Source: Actinomycetota bacterium
GTDB lineage: Bacteria; Actinomycetota; Acidimicrobiia; Acidimicrobiales; RAAP-2
Length of the DNA: 64,000 nucleotides
NCBI GenBank assembly: GCA_021324355.1
Contig: JAJPJD010000049.1
Coordinates: 124,001 to 188,000 of the forward strand
Direction of reading: 5' to 3'
Below are positions 52,409 through 60,589 of this stretch, in pieces (positions within the stretch are counted from its first letter, which is position 1; the number at the start of each line of letters is the position of its first letter). A model generated the notes under the pieces. It did not search any database, was not told where the DNA came from, and saw nothing but the letters and a program-made list of their open reading frames with translations. Made by a program: the position numbers and the translations under genes.

Positions 52409-53170
52409 GTGGTCGAGGGGATGGAACTGGCCGGCCGGGTGGCCGTGGTGACCGGGGCCAGCCGGGGGATCGGGCGGGCAGTTGCCGAGGGCCTGGCCGC
52501 GGCCGGGGCGGACGTAGTGGTGGCCAGCCGCAAGCTCGAGGCCTGCCAGGTGGCGGCAGAGAAGATCGAGGCCGCGACCGGACGTCGGGCCCTGGCGGTC
52601 TCGTGCAACGTCAGCCACTGGGACCAGTGCGAGCAGCTGGTCGAGGAGACCTACCGCACCTTCGGTCACTGCGAGGTCCTGGTCAACAACGCCGGCCTGT
52701 CACCCCTCTACCCCGACCTGGCCTCGGTCACCGAGGAGCTCTACGACAAGACCCACGCGGTGAACGCCAAGGGTCCGTTCCGGCTCGGTGCGTTGTTCGG
52801 GTCGAGGATGCACGCCGATCGGGGGGGATCGATCATCAACGTGAGCTCGGTCGCAGCCTGGCGCCCCGGCCCTGGTGACCTTCCCTACGCGATGGCCAAA
52901 GCCGGGCTCAACGCGCTGACCCTCGGGCTCGCCGGCGCCTTCGCCCCCCGTGTCCGGGCCAACACGGTGGTGCCCGGGCCCTTCGACACCGACGTGGCCA
53001 AGGCCTGGCCGCCCGGGGCCATCGAGGCGTTGGGCCGGGCCAACCCGATGGGGCGGATCGGACGGCCCGAGGACCTGGTCGGGCTGTGCGTGTTCTTGGC
53101 CAGTGACGCCTCCAGCTACGTGAACGGCGCCCAGATCCTCGTCGACGGGGGCGCGGCTCGCCACCTGTGA
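52409..53170 (+). CDS. Short-chain dehydrogenase/reductase
   Basis: A 253-residue NAD(P)-dependent Rossmann enzyme. The cofactor motif is VVTGASRGIGRAVAEGL, the structural NNAG is VLVNNAGLSPL, the catalytic Ser lies in IINVSSVAAW and Tyr-x3-Lys in LPYAMAKAGL. VPGPFDTDVAKAW and the C-terminal YVNGAQILVDGGAA are typical of the classical group. GTG 52409, with GGGAGG five bases upstream, is preferred over ATG 52421. Substrate unknown; related enzymes oxidise hydroxyacyl-CoA or alcohols. Confidence 0.93.
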   Translation: MVEGMELAGRVAVVTGASRGIGRAVAEGLAAAGADVVVASRKLEACQVAAEKIEAATGRRALAVSCNVSHWDQCEQLVEETYRTFGHCEVLVNNAGLSPLYPDLASVTEELYDKTHAVNAKGPFRLGALFGSRMHADRGGSIINVSSVAAWRPGPGDLPYAMAKAGLNALTLGLAGAFAPRVRANTVVPGPFDTDVAKAWPPGAIEALGRANPMGRIGRPEDLVGLCVFLASDASSYVNGAQILVDGGAARHL

Positions 53171-53218
53171 GCTGGCACGGCGCTTGAACGCCCTGGCCGG
53201 GGCGGCGACAGTAGGGGG

Positions 53219-53869
53219 GTGTCCGAGCCGTTCGATCCAGGCCGGCAGCGCGTCGAGACGCTCTCTTTGGACCGGCCCACCCTCGAGCAGGTCGCCCACG
53301 TGGCGACCGAGGCCTTCGTCGACGACCCGTTCTTCGTGTTCCTGAGCCCCAACCGGCGCCTGCGGCGCCGCGGCCTGCACATCTACTTTCGGGGGGCGGT
53401 TGGCTGCCTCGGCGAGCGCGGCGTGGTGCTCGGGGTGCGCGGCGAGGGCGGGCGGCTGGTCGGGGTGGCGGCGTTCGTCAAGCCCGACGGCTACCCGCTG
53501 CCGGTCTCAGCCCAGCTCCGCCAGGCGTTGGCCGCGCTGTGGGCGCTGCTGCCGCGGCCCCCCGCCCTGGTCGACGGGAGCCGCTACCTGTGGGCGATCG
53601 ACAAGGCCCACCCGCGTGAACGACTGTGGTATCTCGAGCTGCTGGCAGTTGACCCTTCCCTCCAGCGCCGGGGGATCGGCGGGGCGCTGCAGGAGCACCT
53701 CTACCAGCAGGCCGATCGGGACCAGCTGCCGAGCTACCTCGAGACCCAGAAGGAAGAGAACCTCGCCTACTACCGGCGCTTCGGCTACGAGCTGGTGTCC
53801 GAGCTGCGGCCGGTGCGACGGGGACCCCCGTTGTGGACGATGCGGCGGGAGCCTCGACCGGCCAGCTAA
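53219..53869 (+). CDS. GNAT-family N-acetyltransferase
   Basis: A 216-residue acetyl-CoA-dependent transferase. The acetyl-CoA-binding motif is LLAVDPSLQRRGIGGALQEH, preceded by strand WYLELLAV and followed by PSYLETQKEENLAYYRRFGYEL, the usual C-terminal element. The N-terminal part (LEQVAHVATEAFVDDPFFVFL) is typical of the subgroup with unknown acceptor. The GTG start is preceded by a G-run only, so initiation is uncertain by a few codons. It follows the SDR after 48 bp and may be cotranscribed. Confidence 0.85.
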   Translation: MSEPFDPGRQRVETLSLDRPTLEQVAHVATEAFVDDPFFVFLSPNRRLRRRGLHIYFRGAVGCLGERGVVLGVRGEGGRLVGVAAFVKPDGYPLPVSAQLRQALAALWALLPRPPALVDGSRYLWAIDKAHPRERLWYLELLAVDPSLQRRGIGGALQEHLYQQADRDQLPSYLETQKEENLAYYRRFGYELVSELRPVRRGPPLWTMRREPRPAS

Positions 53870-53954
53870 CCGGACGCGGTGCCGGGCTCGCCGGTTCCGG
53901 ACTGCCCGGGCCCGGGCCGGACTAGGGTGAGGCGACTCCGCCGGGGAGCCAGCT

Positions 53955-54671
53955 ATGACCACTTCGCCCCGATCCCGCCTCGCTCTGGCGCTGCTCGCCT
54001 CCACGCTGGCCGCGCTGTCCCTCGCCATGGCGAGCTGGGCCGGTGGGCCGGCCGGGGCGTCGACCCGTGGGGCCCTCGGGCTGGCCAAGAGCCGCTTGTT
54101 GCGGCTGTCCGACCTGCCGGCCGGGTGGAAGGCGGTGACCGGCGTGACGACCGGCGGCGGTGGCCCGTTTCCCGGCGCCGGTCAGCTCGCCCGCTGCATC
54201 GGCGTGCCGGCGTCGGTGATCACCGCCAAACCGCCGGAGGCTGACAGCCCGGACTTCCAGAACAAAGACGGCTCACTCGGGGTTCAAGACAGCGTCTCGG
54301 TCTTTTCGAGCGCCGGGCTCGCGACCGCCGAGCTCCACGCGATCGCCGACGCCAAGACGCCCTCGTGCATGGCAGCGTTCGCGAACACCCCGACCTTCAA
54401 GGCCAAGCTGCTCGGATCGGCCGGCCAGGGAGCGACGATCGGGACGATCTCGGTGGCCCCGCTCCCCTCCGGGCCCTCCGGCCTCGGGGCGGCCGGGTTC
54501 ACCATCTCGGTGCCGGTCCATGCCGGCCGGTCGACGGTCACCTCGGTGCTCACCGAGGTGTTCGCGGTCCGGGGCCGCCTCGGGGTGCAGGTCACCTTCG
54601 ACTCCTACGACGCCGCCTTCCCGGCGGCGCTGGCGAGGCGCCTGGTGGGGACGGCCGAGCGGCGGCTGTAG
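53955..54671 (+). CDS. Secreted protein of unknown function
   Basis: A 238-residue exported protein. The signal peptide (SRLALALLASTLAALSLAMA, cleavage near AGGPAGA) is clear. The mature part begins LAKSRLLRLSDLPAGWKAV, a phrase common in actinobacterial secreted or lipoprotein sensor-like domains, then a two-cysteine region (LARCIGV, TPSCMAAF) and a beta-rich C-terminus (TVTSVLTEVFAVRGRLGVQV). No lipobox. It is monocistronic and convergent with a small membrane-protein gene. TAGGGT at 53922-53927 may be its -10. Confidence 0.72.
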   Translation: MTTSPRSRLALALLASTLAALSLAMASWAGGPAGASTRGALGLAKSRLLRLSDLPAGWKAVTGVTTGGGGPFPGAGQLARCIGVPASVITAKPPEADSPDFQNKDGSLGVQDSVSVFSSAGLATAELHAIADAKTPSCMAAFANTPTFKAKLLGSAGQGATIGTISVAPLPSGPSGLGAAGFTISVPVHAGRSTVTSVLTEVFAVRGRLGVQVTFDSYDAAFPAALARRLVGTAERRL

Positions 54672-54677
54672 CGGGGG

Positions 54678-54920
54678 TCAGTGCCCCTCGGACCGGGAGC
54701 GCCGGGAGGTGATCCGGGCCCGACCGAGCCACACCACGCCGGTCAGGGCGAGCACGCCACAGATCGGCACCACCACGACCGCGGCGTGGTTGTGTGCCCG
54801 CAGGGCGAAGGTGATGCCCACGATGGCCAACGTCACCACCAGGACCTCTGGCGTGTCACCAACCAGGAAGTCCCACACCGCGAGGCCGGCGCGGGCCACC
54901 CACCGCAGGACCACCCTCAC
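54678..54920 (-). CDS. Small two-helix membrane protein
   Basis: An 80-residue protein with two hydrophobic helices, VLVVTLAIVGITFAL and AAVVVVPICGVLALTGVVWLG, and a basic C-terminal tail. Its GTG start overlaps the stop of the ExxE membrane-protein gene as GTGA, so it is translationally coupled and probably a partner of that protein. I recognise no family. Confidence 0.65.
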   Translation of the reverse strand: MRVVLRWVARAGLAVWDFLVGDTPEVLVVTLAIVGITFALRAHNHAAVVVVPICGVLALTGVVWLGRARITSRRSRSEGH

Positions 54921-55708
54921 GTGGGCACCGGGTCCCGTTCCCGCGACGCCGGGGCCGATCGCCTGGTCCGCCGCGTGATCCCGATGAGCACCATGGTGAG
55001 CACCGCGAAGCCGGCCACCAGCACCACCAAGGTGGCGTCGGATCCGGGCCAGCGCACCCCGGCGCCCTCGCCGACCCAGAAGATGCCGAAGCTGGTCAAC
55101 ATGACCCCGACCACCGTCTTGAGGAGGTTCTCGGGGACCTCGGAGAGCTGGCGGACGACCAGCGCCCCGACCCCGGCCACGAGGAGGGCGGCGGCGCCGG
55201 CAGCGGCAGCGGCCCACCCGATCCGGTGCTGGCTCGCGCCCAGGCCGATGACGATGAGCACGACCTCCATGCCTTCGACGAACACGCCCTTGAACGCGAC
55301 CACGAAACCCTGGGCCGCGCTCCTCCTGGCTTCCTGCTCGGCGGTGAGCGAACGCACCGTGGAGCGGAAGATGGCGTCCTCGTCGTGCAGGGCGATGAAG
55401 CCGGCCGATCGCAGGATCGCCTTGCGGAGCCAGGACAGTCCGAGCAGGAGCAGGATCGTGCCGGCAACCACTCGGAGGGTGTCGATCGGGGTGTAGTCGA
55501 CCAGCGCCACGCCGCCCCCACCGACCAGGACGCCCAGCACCGCCAGGGCAGCCAGCGCGCCCCGCAGGGCGCTCCGCCAGCCCCGGGTGGTGCCGACCGC
55601 GACCACGATGGTGAGTGCCTCGACCATCTCGACCAGGCTGGCGGCGAACACCGCGATGAGCAGCCCGACGAGCGAGGTCGTCGCCGGCGAGGTCGCTCCG
55701 AGGATCAC
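54917..55708 (-). CDS. Polytopic membrane protein with two ExxE motifs (COG4280-like)
   Basis: A 263-residue inner-membrane protein with about seven helices. Two pseudo-symmetrical helices carry paired acidic residues: SLVEMVEALTIVVAVG (Glu27, Glu30) and VFVEGMEVVLIVIGLG (Glu145, Glu148). The pattern recalls the REGLE motifs of FTR1 iron permeases, and I place it with the COG4280 group of uncharacterised membrane proteins. A metal-cation transport role is therefore plausible but unproven. Start is GTG 55708. It is followed by a coupled 80-residue membrane protein and preceded by a glycosyltransferase gene 167 bp away. Confidence 0.72.
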   Translation of the reverse strand: MILGATSPATTSLVGLLIAVFAASLVEMVEALTIVVAVGTTRGWRSALRGALAALAVLGVLVGGGGVALVDYTPIDTLRVVAGTILLLLGLSWLRKAILRSAGFIALHDEDAIFRSTVRSLTAEQEARRSAAQGFVVAFKGVFVEGMEVVLIVIGLGASQHRIGWAAAAAGAAALLVAGVGALVVRQLSEVPENLLKTVVGVMLTSFGIFWVGEGAGVRWPGSDATLVVLVAGFAVLTMVLIGITRRTRRSAPASRERDPVPT

Positions 55709-55874
55709 CCGCTCCCCCCGTTCCGTGGCGTGGGCTGGCGAGCGCTCCCGCTCGGCCCCCGCCCAGTCCGCACGCAGTGGATGTGTACACCCGCCGATCG
55801 CTCGAGAACAAGTTCACGAGCTGCTCTGGCCACGGCCCCCGCAGCTGGTTCTGGAGGTGCCATCGGACCCGACC

Positions 55875-57125
55875 CTACCGTCCCCGTTGCCGCCGGAGCA
55901 GCCTCGCCGGATCTGCTCGACCCACAGGCGCCGTCCGACGCTCGGCGAACAGCCGCTCGTAGGCGTCGACGACCTGGGCGATCGAGTGCGACTGCCGCAC
56001 CCGGTCCAGCGCGACCCGTCGCAGCTCGTCCCGTTGGCCGGGATCGCCAAGGAGCCGGCCGATGGCCTCGGCGAGGTCGTCGGGCGAGTTGGAGGCAGGA
56101 ACGACGCCGGCACCCCCCCCAAGCAGGTCGCCGCCGGCGCTCAGCGGCGCGACGCAGGGCACCCCGCAGGCCATGGCCTCCAGGAGCACGTTCGGCATCC
56201 CCTCGCGGTGGGAGGCCAGGCAGAACAGGTCGGCGGCCGCCAGGTACGGGCGGACGTCGGTCTGCGGCCCGGCGAAGCGCACCTGGCCGTGCAGCCCCGC
56301 TGCGTGGACCAGCCGTTCCAGCTCGCCCACGTAGAGGCGGTCCGCCGCCTCGACCGGTCCACCCACCAGCACCAAGGTGGCCACCGTGCCACGGTCCCGG
56401 AGCCGTCCGAGCGCCAGGAGGAGCCGATCGGTTCCCTTGCGGGGCTGGAGGTGCCCGATCGAGACGATGACCGGCTCGGACCCAAGACCAAGGGTGGTGC
56501 GCGCCGCGGCGCGCTCGTTCGGCGTTGGCGGGCCGAACCGCTTGGGATCGACCGGGACCGCGATGGTGGCGGCGTTCGGCAGACCCAGCGCGGCCAGCTC
56601 GGTCGCCATCGCCTCGGTCAGCACCACCTGCGCGCTCGGGCGGAGGGCCCGTCGTCTGAGGCGGCCCTTGGCGCCGGCGAGCGACCGGGTGGCGTCGCCC
56701 GCGGTGACCCAGGTGAACACCGAGACCCGGGCGAGCCCGGCGGCCCACGCGCACAGCGCGTAATCGGCGTCCATGAGGATGCTCAGCGCGTCGATCCGTC
56801 GTCGCCGGACCGCCAGCCACCACCACAGCCGGGCCAGCACGATCGCCTTGGCCAGGTTCCCACGGCTCGGCGGTCCCATCCGCCGCACCTCGACCCCGTC
56901 GATGCGCTCGTGAGGCGGGCTGGCTGGCACCCGCCGGGTCACGACCGTGACCTCCCAGCCCCGGTTGGCCAGCTCGATCGCGTGCAGCCGGGCCTGGGTG
57001 GTGGTCCCGCCGAGCGCTGGCAGGTAGTCGGGCACCGCCAGGACGAGCGTTCGGCGCCGGGCCCCCACGACGTCCGGCGGTCCGAGATCCCGGGGGACCG
57101 GGCTGGTCGGGGGGGTCGTGGGCAC
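55875..57125 (-). CDS. GT4-family glycosyltransferase
   Basis: A 416-residue GT-B enzyme using a nucleotide sugar. The acceptor domain has VLAVPDYLPALGGTTTQARL, the glycine loop typical of GT4; the donor domain has VSIGHLQPRKGTDRLLLAL and the E-x7-E motif in ASHREGMPNVLLEAMACGVP. Such enzymes build cell-surface polysaccharides or glycolipids. Start GTG 57125 leaves a 28-residue proline-rich lead; a start nearer RRRTLVLAVPDYL is possible. It is divergent from an SDR gene and has no sugar-biosynthesis genes nearby. Confidence 0.9.
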   Translation of the reverse strand: MPTTPPTSPVPRDLGPPDVVGARRRTLVLAVPDYLPALGGTTTQARLHAIELANRGWEVTVVTRRVPASPPHERIDGVEVRRMGPPSRGNLAKAIVLARLWWWLAVRRRRIDALSILMDADYALCAWAAGLARVSVFTWVTAGDATRSLAGAKGRLRRRALRPSAQVVLTEAMATELAALGLPNAATIAVPVDPKRFGPPTPNERAAARTTLGLGSEPVIVSIGHLQPRKGTDRLLLALGRLRDRGTVATLVLVGGPVEAADRLYVGELERLVHAAGLHGQVRFAGPQTDVRPYLAAADLFCLASHREGMPNVLLEAMACGVPCVAPLSAGGDLLGGGAGVVPASNSPDDLAEAIGRLLGDPGQRDELRRVALDRVRQSHSIAQVVDAYERLFAERRTAPVGRADPARLLRRQRGR

Positions 57126-57248
57126 CGGCCAGACCCTAGGGCCGGGCCGCGCCGCGCGGTCCGATGGGCGCGCCGCGCTGGTGGTGGTCGAAGATGGTGC
57201 GCGTGGCGCGGCGGTCCTGGCGACCGCCCCGAACCCCGAGGAGCCGCC

Positions 57249-58034
57249 ATGTCCCCGTTGTCCACTCTGGAGCGCAGCGTGCGCGGCCGGACGGTGCTCG
57301 TCACCGGAGCCGGCAGCGGGATCGGCCGAGCCACCGCGGCACTGTTCGCCGACCAAGGGGCCTCGGTGGCGGTCCTCGACATCGACGGCGACCGGGTGGC
57401 GGCGGTGGTCGGCGAGATCACAGGGGCCGGGGGCACCGCGGCCGGCTGGACGGTGGACGTGGCCGACCGGGTCCAGCTCCGAGACGTGGTGGGCGAGGTC
57501 GCCGAGACCTTCGGGGGGCTCGACATCGTGGTCAGCAACGCCGGCATCGCGGTTGCGACCCCGGTCGACTGCCCGGAGGAGGAGTTCGAGGCGGCCTGGG
57601 AGCGCACGGTCGCGGTCAACCTGCATGCTCCGGCACGCCTGATCCGCTACGCGGTGCCCTACCTCCAAGCCAGCGGGGCCGGGCGGGTGGTCACCGTCGC
57701 CTCGACCGAGGCAATCGTGGCCACCGCCGGACTTCCGGCCTACACCGCCACCAAGCACGGAGTGGTCGGGCTGACCAAGAGCCTGGCGGTGGAGCTCGGG
57801 CCCCGCGGGGTGACCGTGAACTGCGTGTGCCCGGGGCCGATCCTGACCGCGATGACCGAGGGCATCCCCGAGGACCGACGGGCGACGTACGCTCGTCGTC
57901 GGGTGGCGCTGCGCCGGTACGGGACAGCCGAGGAGGTGGCGCAGGTGATCCTGTCGCTCGCCCTGCCGTCGTCGAGCTACGTGACCGGGGCCGTCGTCGT
58001 GGTCGACGGCGGCATGTCGGTCCGCCACACCTGA
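57249..58034 (+). CDS. Short-chain dehydrogenase/reductase
   Basis: A 261-residue classical SDR. Cofactor motif VLVTGAGSGIGRATAALFA, acidic residue after strand 2 (VAVLDIDGDRV) favouring NAD, NAG at VVSNAGIAVA, Ser in VTVASTEAIV and catalytic Tyr/Lys in PAYTATKHGVVG. PGPILTAMTEGIPEDRR and YVTGAVVVVDGGMS complete it. ATG 57249 has GAGGAGCC upstream. It precedes a sulfatase gene by 118 bp; a functional link cannot be shown. Confidence 0.93.
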   Translation: MSPLSTLERSVRGRTVLVTGAGSGIGRATAALFADQGASVAVLDIDGDRVAAVVGEITGAGGTAAGWTVDVADRVQLRDVVGEVAETFGGLDIVVSNAGIAVATPVDCPEEEFEAAWERTVAVNLHAPARLIRYAVPYLQASGAGRVVTVASTEAIVATAGLPAYTATKHGVVGLTKSLAVELGPRGVTVNCVCPGPILTAMTEGIPEDRRATYARRRVALRRYGTAEEVAQVILSLALPSSSYVTGAVVVVDGGMSVRHT

Positions 58035-58152
58035 TGGGGCGGGCCGGCATGGCACGCCGGGGCCCTCTGGCAGGCTGTGGGGTCGTGGAGCGTCCCAGGG
58101 CGCGGCGAACCCATGCTGGTGGGCGTGGCCTGCTGGCCGAGGGAGACGGGGA

Positions 58153-59616
58153 GTGGTGACCAGCGCCCCCAACATCGTGGTGGTGATGTCGGACCAGCAC
58201 CGGGCCGACATGCTGGGGTGTGCCGGAGACCACAGCGTGGCCACCCCGGCCATCGACGCGCTGGCCGCCTCGGGCGTGCGCTTCTCCAGGGTCTCCTGCC
58301 AGGGTCCGCTGTGCATGCCGTCGCGGGCGTCGTTCCTCACCGAGCGCTACGTCCGAGACCACGGCGTGTACACGAACTGGTCGGAGGTCTCCGACGGCTG
58401 GCCGACGTACCTGTGGTGCCTGCGGGAGGCCGGGTACCACACGGTGCATCTCGGGAAGGCGCACTTGTACCGCGACGAGCTGACCGGGGCTCGCCACGTC
58501 GACGAGCTGGCGTGGCGGCTGCGAGCACTCGGGTTCTGCGAGGTGGTCGAGACCGGCGACAAGTTCCTGGGCGAGGTCGCCACCCGCTACAGCGACCATC
58601 TGGCGGCCTCTGGCCTCCTCGATGCCTACCGCCGGTTCATCGCCGAGCGCAGCTACCAGGGGGAGGCCGAGACCGGTCGCAATGCCACCAAATCGGTGCC
58701 GATGTGGGACGCCACCCCGGCCCCACTCCCGTTGGCAAGCTACGTCGACGTCTGGCACGGGGCCCTGGCCACCGAGTGGATCCTCTCCTACGACAAGGAC
58801 CAGCCGTTCTTCCTCTTCGTCGGCTTCCCTGGTCCCCACGACCCCTGGGATGCCCCGGCCGAAGCCTTGGCCCGCTACCAGGACGTGGACATCTCGATGC
58901 CGGCGTCGACGGCACGGCCCCAGCTCGAGGGGACGGGTCGCTACCGGGCGCTGCTCGAGTCCTTCCTGTGGCTCTCGGACTCGGCCACCATGACCACCGA
59001 TGCGATCAGATCGATGCGGCGGTCCTACGCCGCCGACATCACCGTGATCGACCAGGCAGTCGGGGAGATGGTGGCCGCGTTGGAGGCCCGGTCCCTCCTG
59101 GAGGACACCTGGTTCCTCTACACCACCGACCACGGGGAGATGGCCGGCAGCCATGGGCTCTTGTCCAAGTGCGTCCTGTACGAGCCGGCGGTCCGGGTCC
59201 CCCTGGTGGTTCGCCCTCCGGGGGGCTGCGCCCCCCGGGTGGTGGGGACCCTGGTCGAGCAGCTCGACGTGCCGGCGACGGTGCGCGAGCTGGCCGGGGC
59301 CCCGCCGCTGCCCGGGAGCGAGGGCCGTTCGCTGCTGGCCCACCTCGAGGGTGGGTCCTCCCCGCCCCGGCGGGTCGCGGTGTCGGAGAACTGGGGGTTC
59401 GCGTCCTTCGAGACCGATCGGTACCGGCTGGTGGTCGACGAGGACGCCGGCACGCCCTGCCAGCTGTTCGACCTCGACCAGGACCCGACCGAGGACGTCA
59501 ACCTGGTGGCCGACCCCGCGCTCTCCGAGGTGCTCGAGGAGCTGATGGAGGAGCTCGTTCGGCCGTTCCTGGCCATCCCCCCGGCTCGACCGGTGCCGAG
59601 CCTGTTCACCGGGTGA
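58153..59616 (+). CDS. Type I sulfatase (formylglycine-dependent)
   Basis: A 487-residue alkaline-phosphatase-superfamily hydrolase cleaving sulfate esters. The first metal site is in NIVVVMSDQHRADM, and the modification motif is Cys54-x-Pro-Ser-Arg58 (GPLCMPSRASFLTERY), where Cys must be oxidised to formylglycine. FFLFVGFPGPHDPW and WFLYTTDHGEMAGSHGLLSK supply further metal and sulfate-binding residues. No signal peptide is present, so it is probably cytosolic. No formylglycine-generating enzyme gene is in the window. Two successive GTGs (58153, 58156) may start it, after GGGAGACGGGGAG. The substrate, alkyl or choline sulfate or similar, is unknown. Confidence 0.92.
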   Translation: MVTSAPNIVVVMSDQHRADMLGCAGDHSVATPAIDALAASGVRFSRVSCQGPLCMPSRASFLTERYVRDHGVYTNWSEVSDGWPTYLWCLREAGYHTVHLGKAHLYRDELTGARHVDELAWRLRALGFCEVVETGDKFLGEVATRYSDHLAASGLLDAYRRFIAERSYQGEAETGRNATKSVPMWDATPAPLPLASYVDVWHGALATEWILSYDKDQPFFLFVGFPGPHDPWDAPAEALARYQDVDISMPASTARPQLEGTGRYRALLESFLWLSDSATMTTDAIRSMRRSYAADITVIDQAVGEMVAALEARSLLEDTWFLYTTDHGEMAGSHGLLSKCVLYEPAVRVPLVVRPPGGCAPRVVGTLVEQLDVPATVRELAGAPPLPGSEGRSLLAHLEGGSSPPRRVAVSENWGFASFETDRYRLVVDEDAGTPCQLFDLDQDPTEDVNLVADPALSEVLEELMEELVRPFLAIPPARPVPSLFTG

Positions 59617-59654
59617 GCGCTCGCGTGGCGCGTTGCGCTGGGTACATTCGGCCA

Positions 59655-60527
59655 ATGCCATCGACCAGCGCCAATGGGATCACGATCGAGTACGAGAGCA
59701 TCGGGGAGGAGAGCCGCCCGCCGTTGCTGCTGGTGGCCGGCCTCGGCGCCCAGCTCATCTCGTGGGACGACGAGCTGGTCGGGCTCTTGGTCGATCGAGG
59801 CTTTCGCGTCATCCGCTACGACAACCGCGATGTCGGCCGGTCGACCTGGTTCGACGGTCTGGGCGTTCCCAACGCGCTCGACGTGCTGTCGGGGACAGCC
59901 ACCGCGCCCTACCTCATCGCGGACATGGCCGATGACGCGGCTGGGCTCCTGGACGCGCTCGGGATCGAGCGGGCACACGTGGTCGGGGTCTCGATGGGCG
60001 GGATGATCGCCCAGAGCCTGGCGATCTGGCACCCCGACGCGGTGGCGACGCTGACCTCGATCATGTCGACGACCGGCGACCCTGCGGTGGGCGCGGCCCA
60101 CGACGACGCGGTGCAGCTCCTGTTGGCCGACCCGCCCACCGACCGCGACGGAGCCATCGCGGCGGCACTCGCCGGCTGGCGGGTGGTGGGGTCCCCCGGG
60201 TACCCGGCCGACGAGGCCCGCATCGCCGCCAACGCCGCAGCCGCCTACGACCGCGCCTGGCACCCCGACGGCACTGCTCGCCAGCTGGTCGCGGTGCTGG
60301 CATCGCCCGACCGCACGCCTGACCTGCGCCGGCTGGCGGTGCCGACGCTGGTGGTCCACGGGGACGCTGACCCGCTGATCGACCCGAGCGGGGGCGAGGC
60401 CACCGCCCAGGCGATCCCCGGGGCCGAGCTGTGGATGCTTCCCGGGGTCGGCCACGACCTGCCACCCCAGCTCTTTTCGGCCCTGGCCGACCGGCTGGCC
60501 GAGCACTGTGGGCTGGCCGGCCGGTGA
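59655..60527 (+). CDS. Alpha/beta-hydrolase
   Basis: A 290-residue hydrolase close to the haloalkane-dehalogenase/aclacinomycin-methylesterase-like group. LLLVAGLGAQLISWDDEL is the oxyanion-hole strand, VIRYDNRDVGRST is typical, HVVGVSMGGMIAQSLA has the nucleophile Ser, VVHGDADPLIDP the acid and LPGVGHDLP the His. TACATT lies 6 nt before the ATG without a ribosome-binding site, so a leaderless mRNA is likely. The esterase gene follows after 61 bp and may be cotranscribed. Confidence 0.9.
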   Translation: MPSTSANGITIEYESIGEESRPPLLLVAGLGAQLISWDDELVGLLVDRGFRVIRYDNRDVGRSTWFDGLGVPNALDVLSGTATAPYLIADMADDAAGLLDALGIERAHVVGVSMGGMIAQSLAIWHPDAVATLTSIMSTTGDPAVGAAHDDAVQLLLADPPTDRDGAIAAALAGWRVVGSPGYPADEARIAANAAAAYDRAWHPDGTARQLVAVLASPDRTPDLRRLAVPTLVVHGDADPLIDPSGGEATAQAIPGAELWMLPGVGHDLPPQLFSALADRLAEHCGLAGR

Positions 60528-60557
60528 GGCCCTCCCGGCCGGGCGAGGACCGAGACT

Positions 60558-60589
60558 GAAGGGACCGACGAGACAGAAGGGACCGACGA
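60558..60589 (+). repeat. Tandem 14-bp repeat over the esterase ribosome-binding site
   Basis: GAAGGGACCGACGA occurs at 60558-60571 and again at 60576-60589, an 18-bp period. The second copy ends in the A of the start codon, so the purine-rich ribosome-binding site AGAAGGGA is present twice. Confidence 0.6.
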
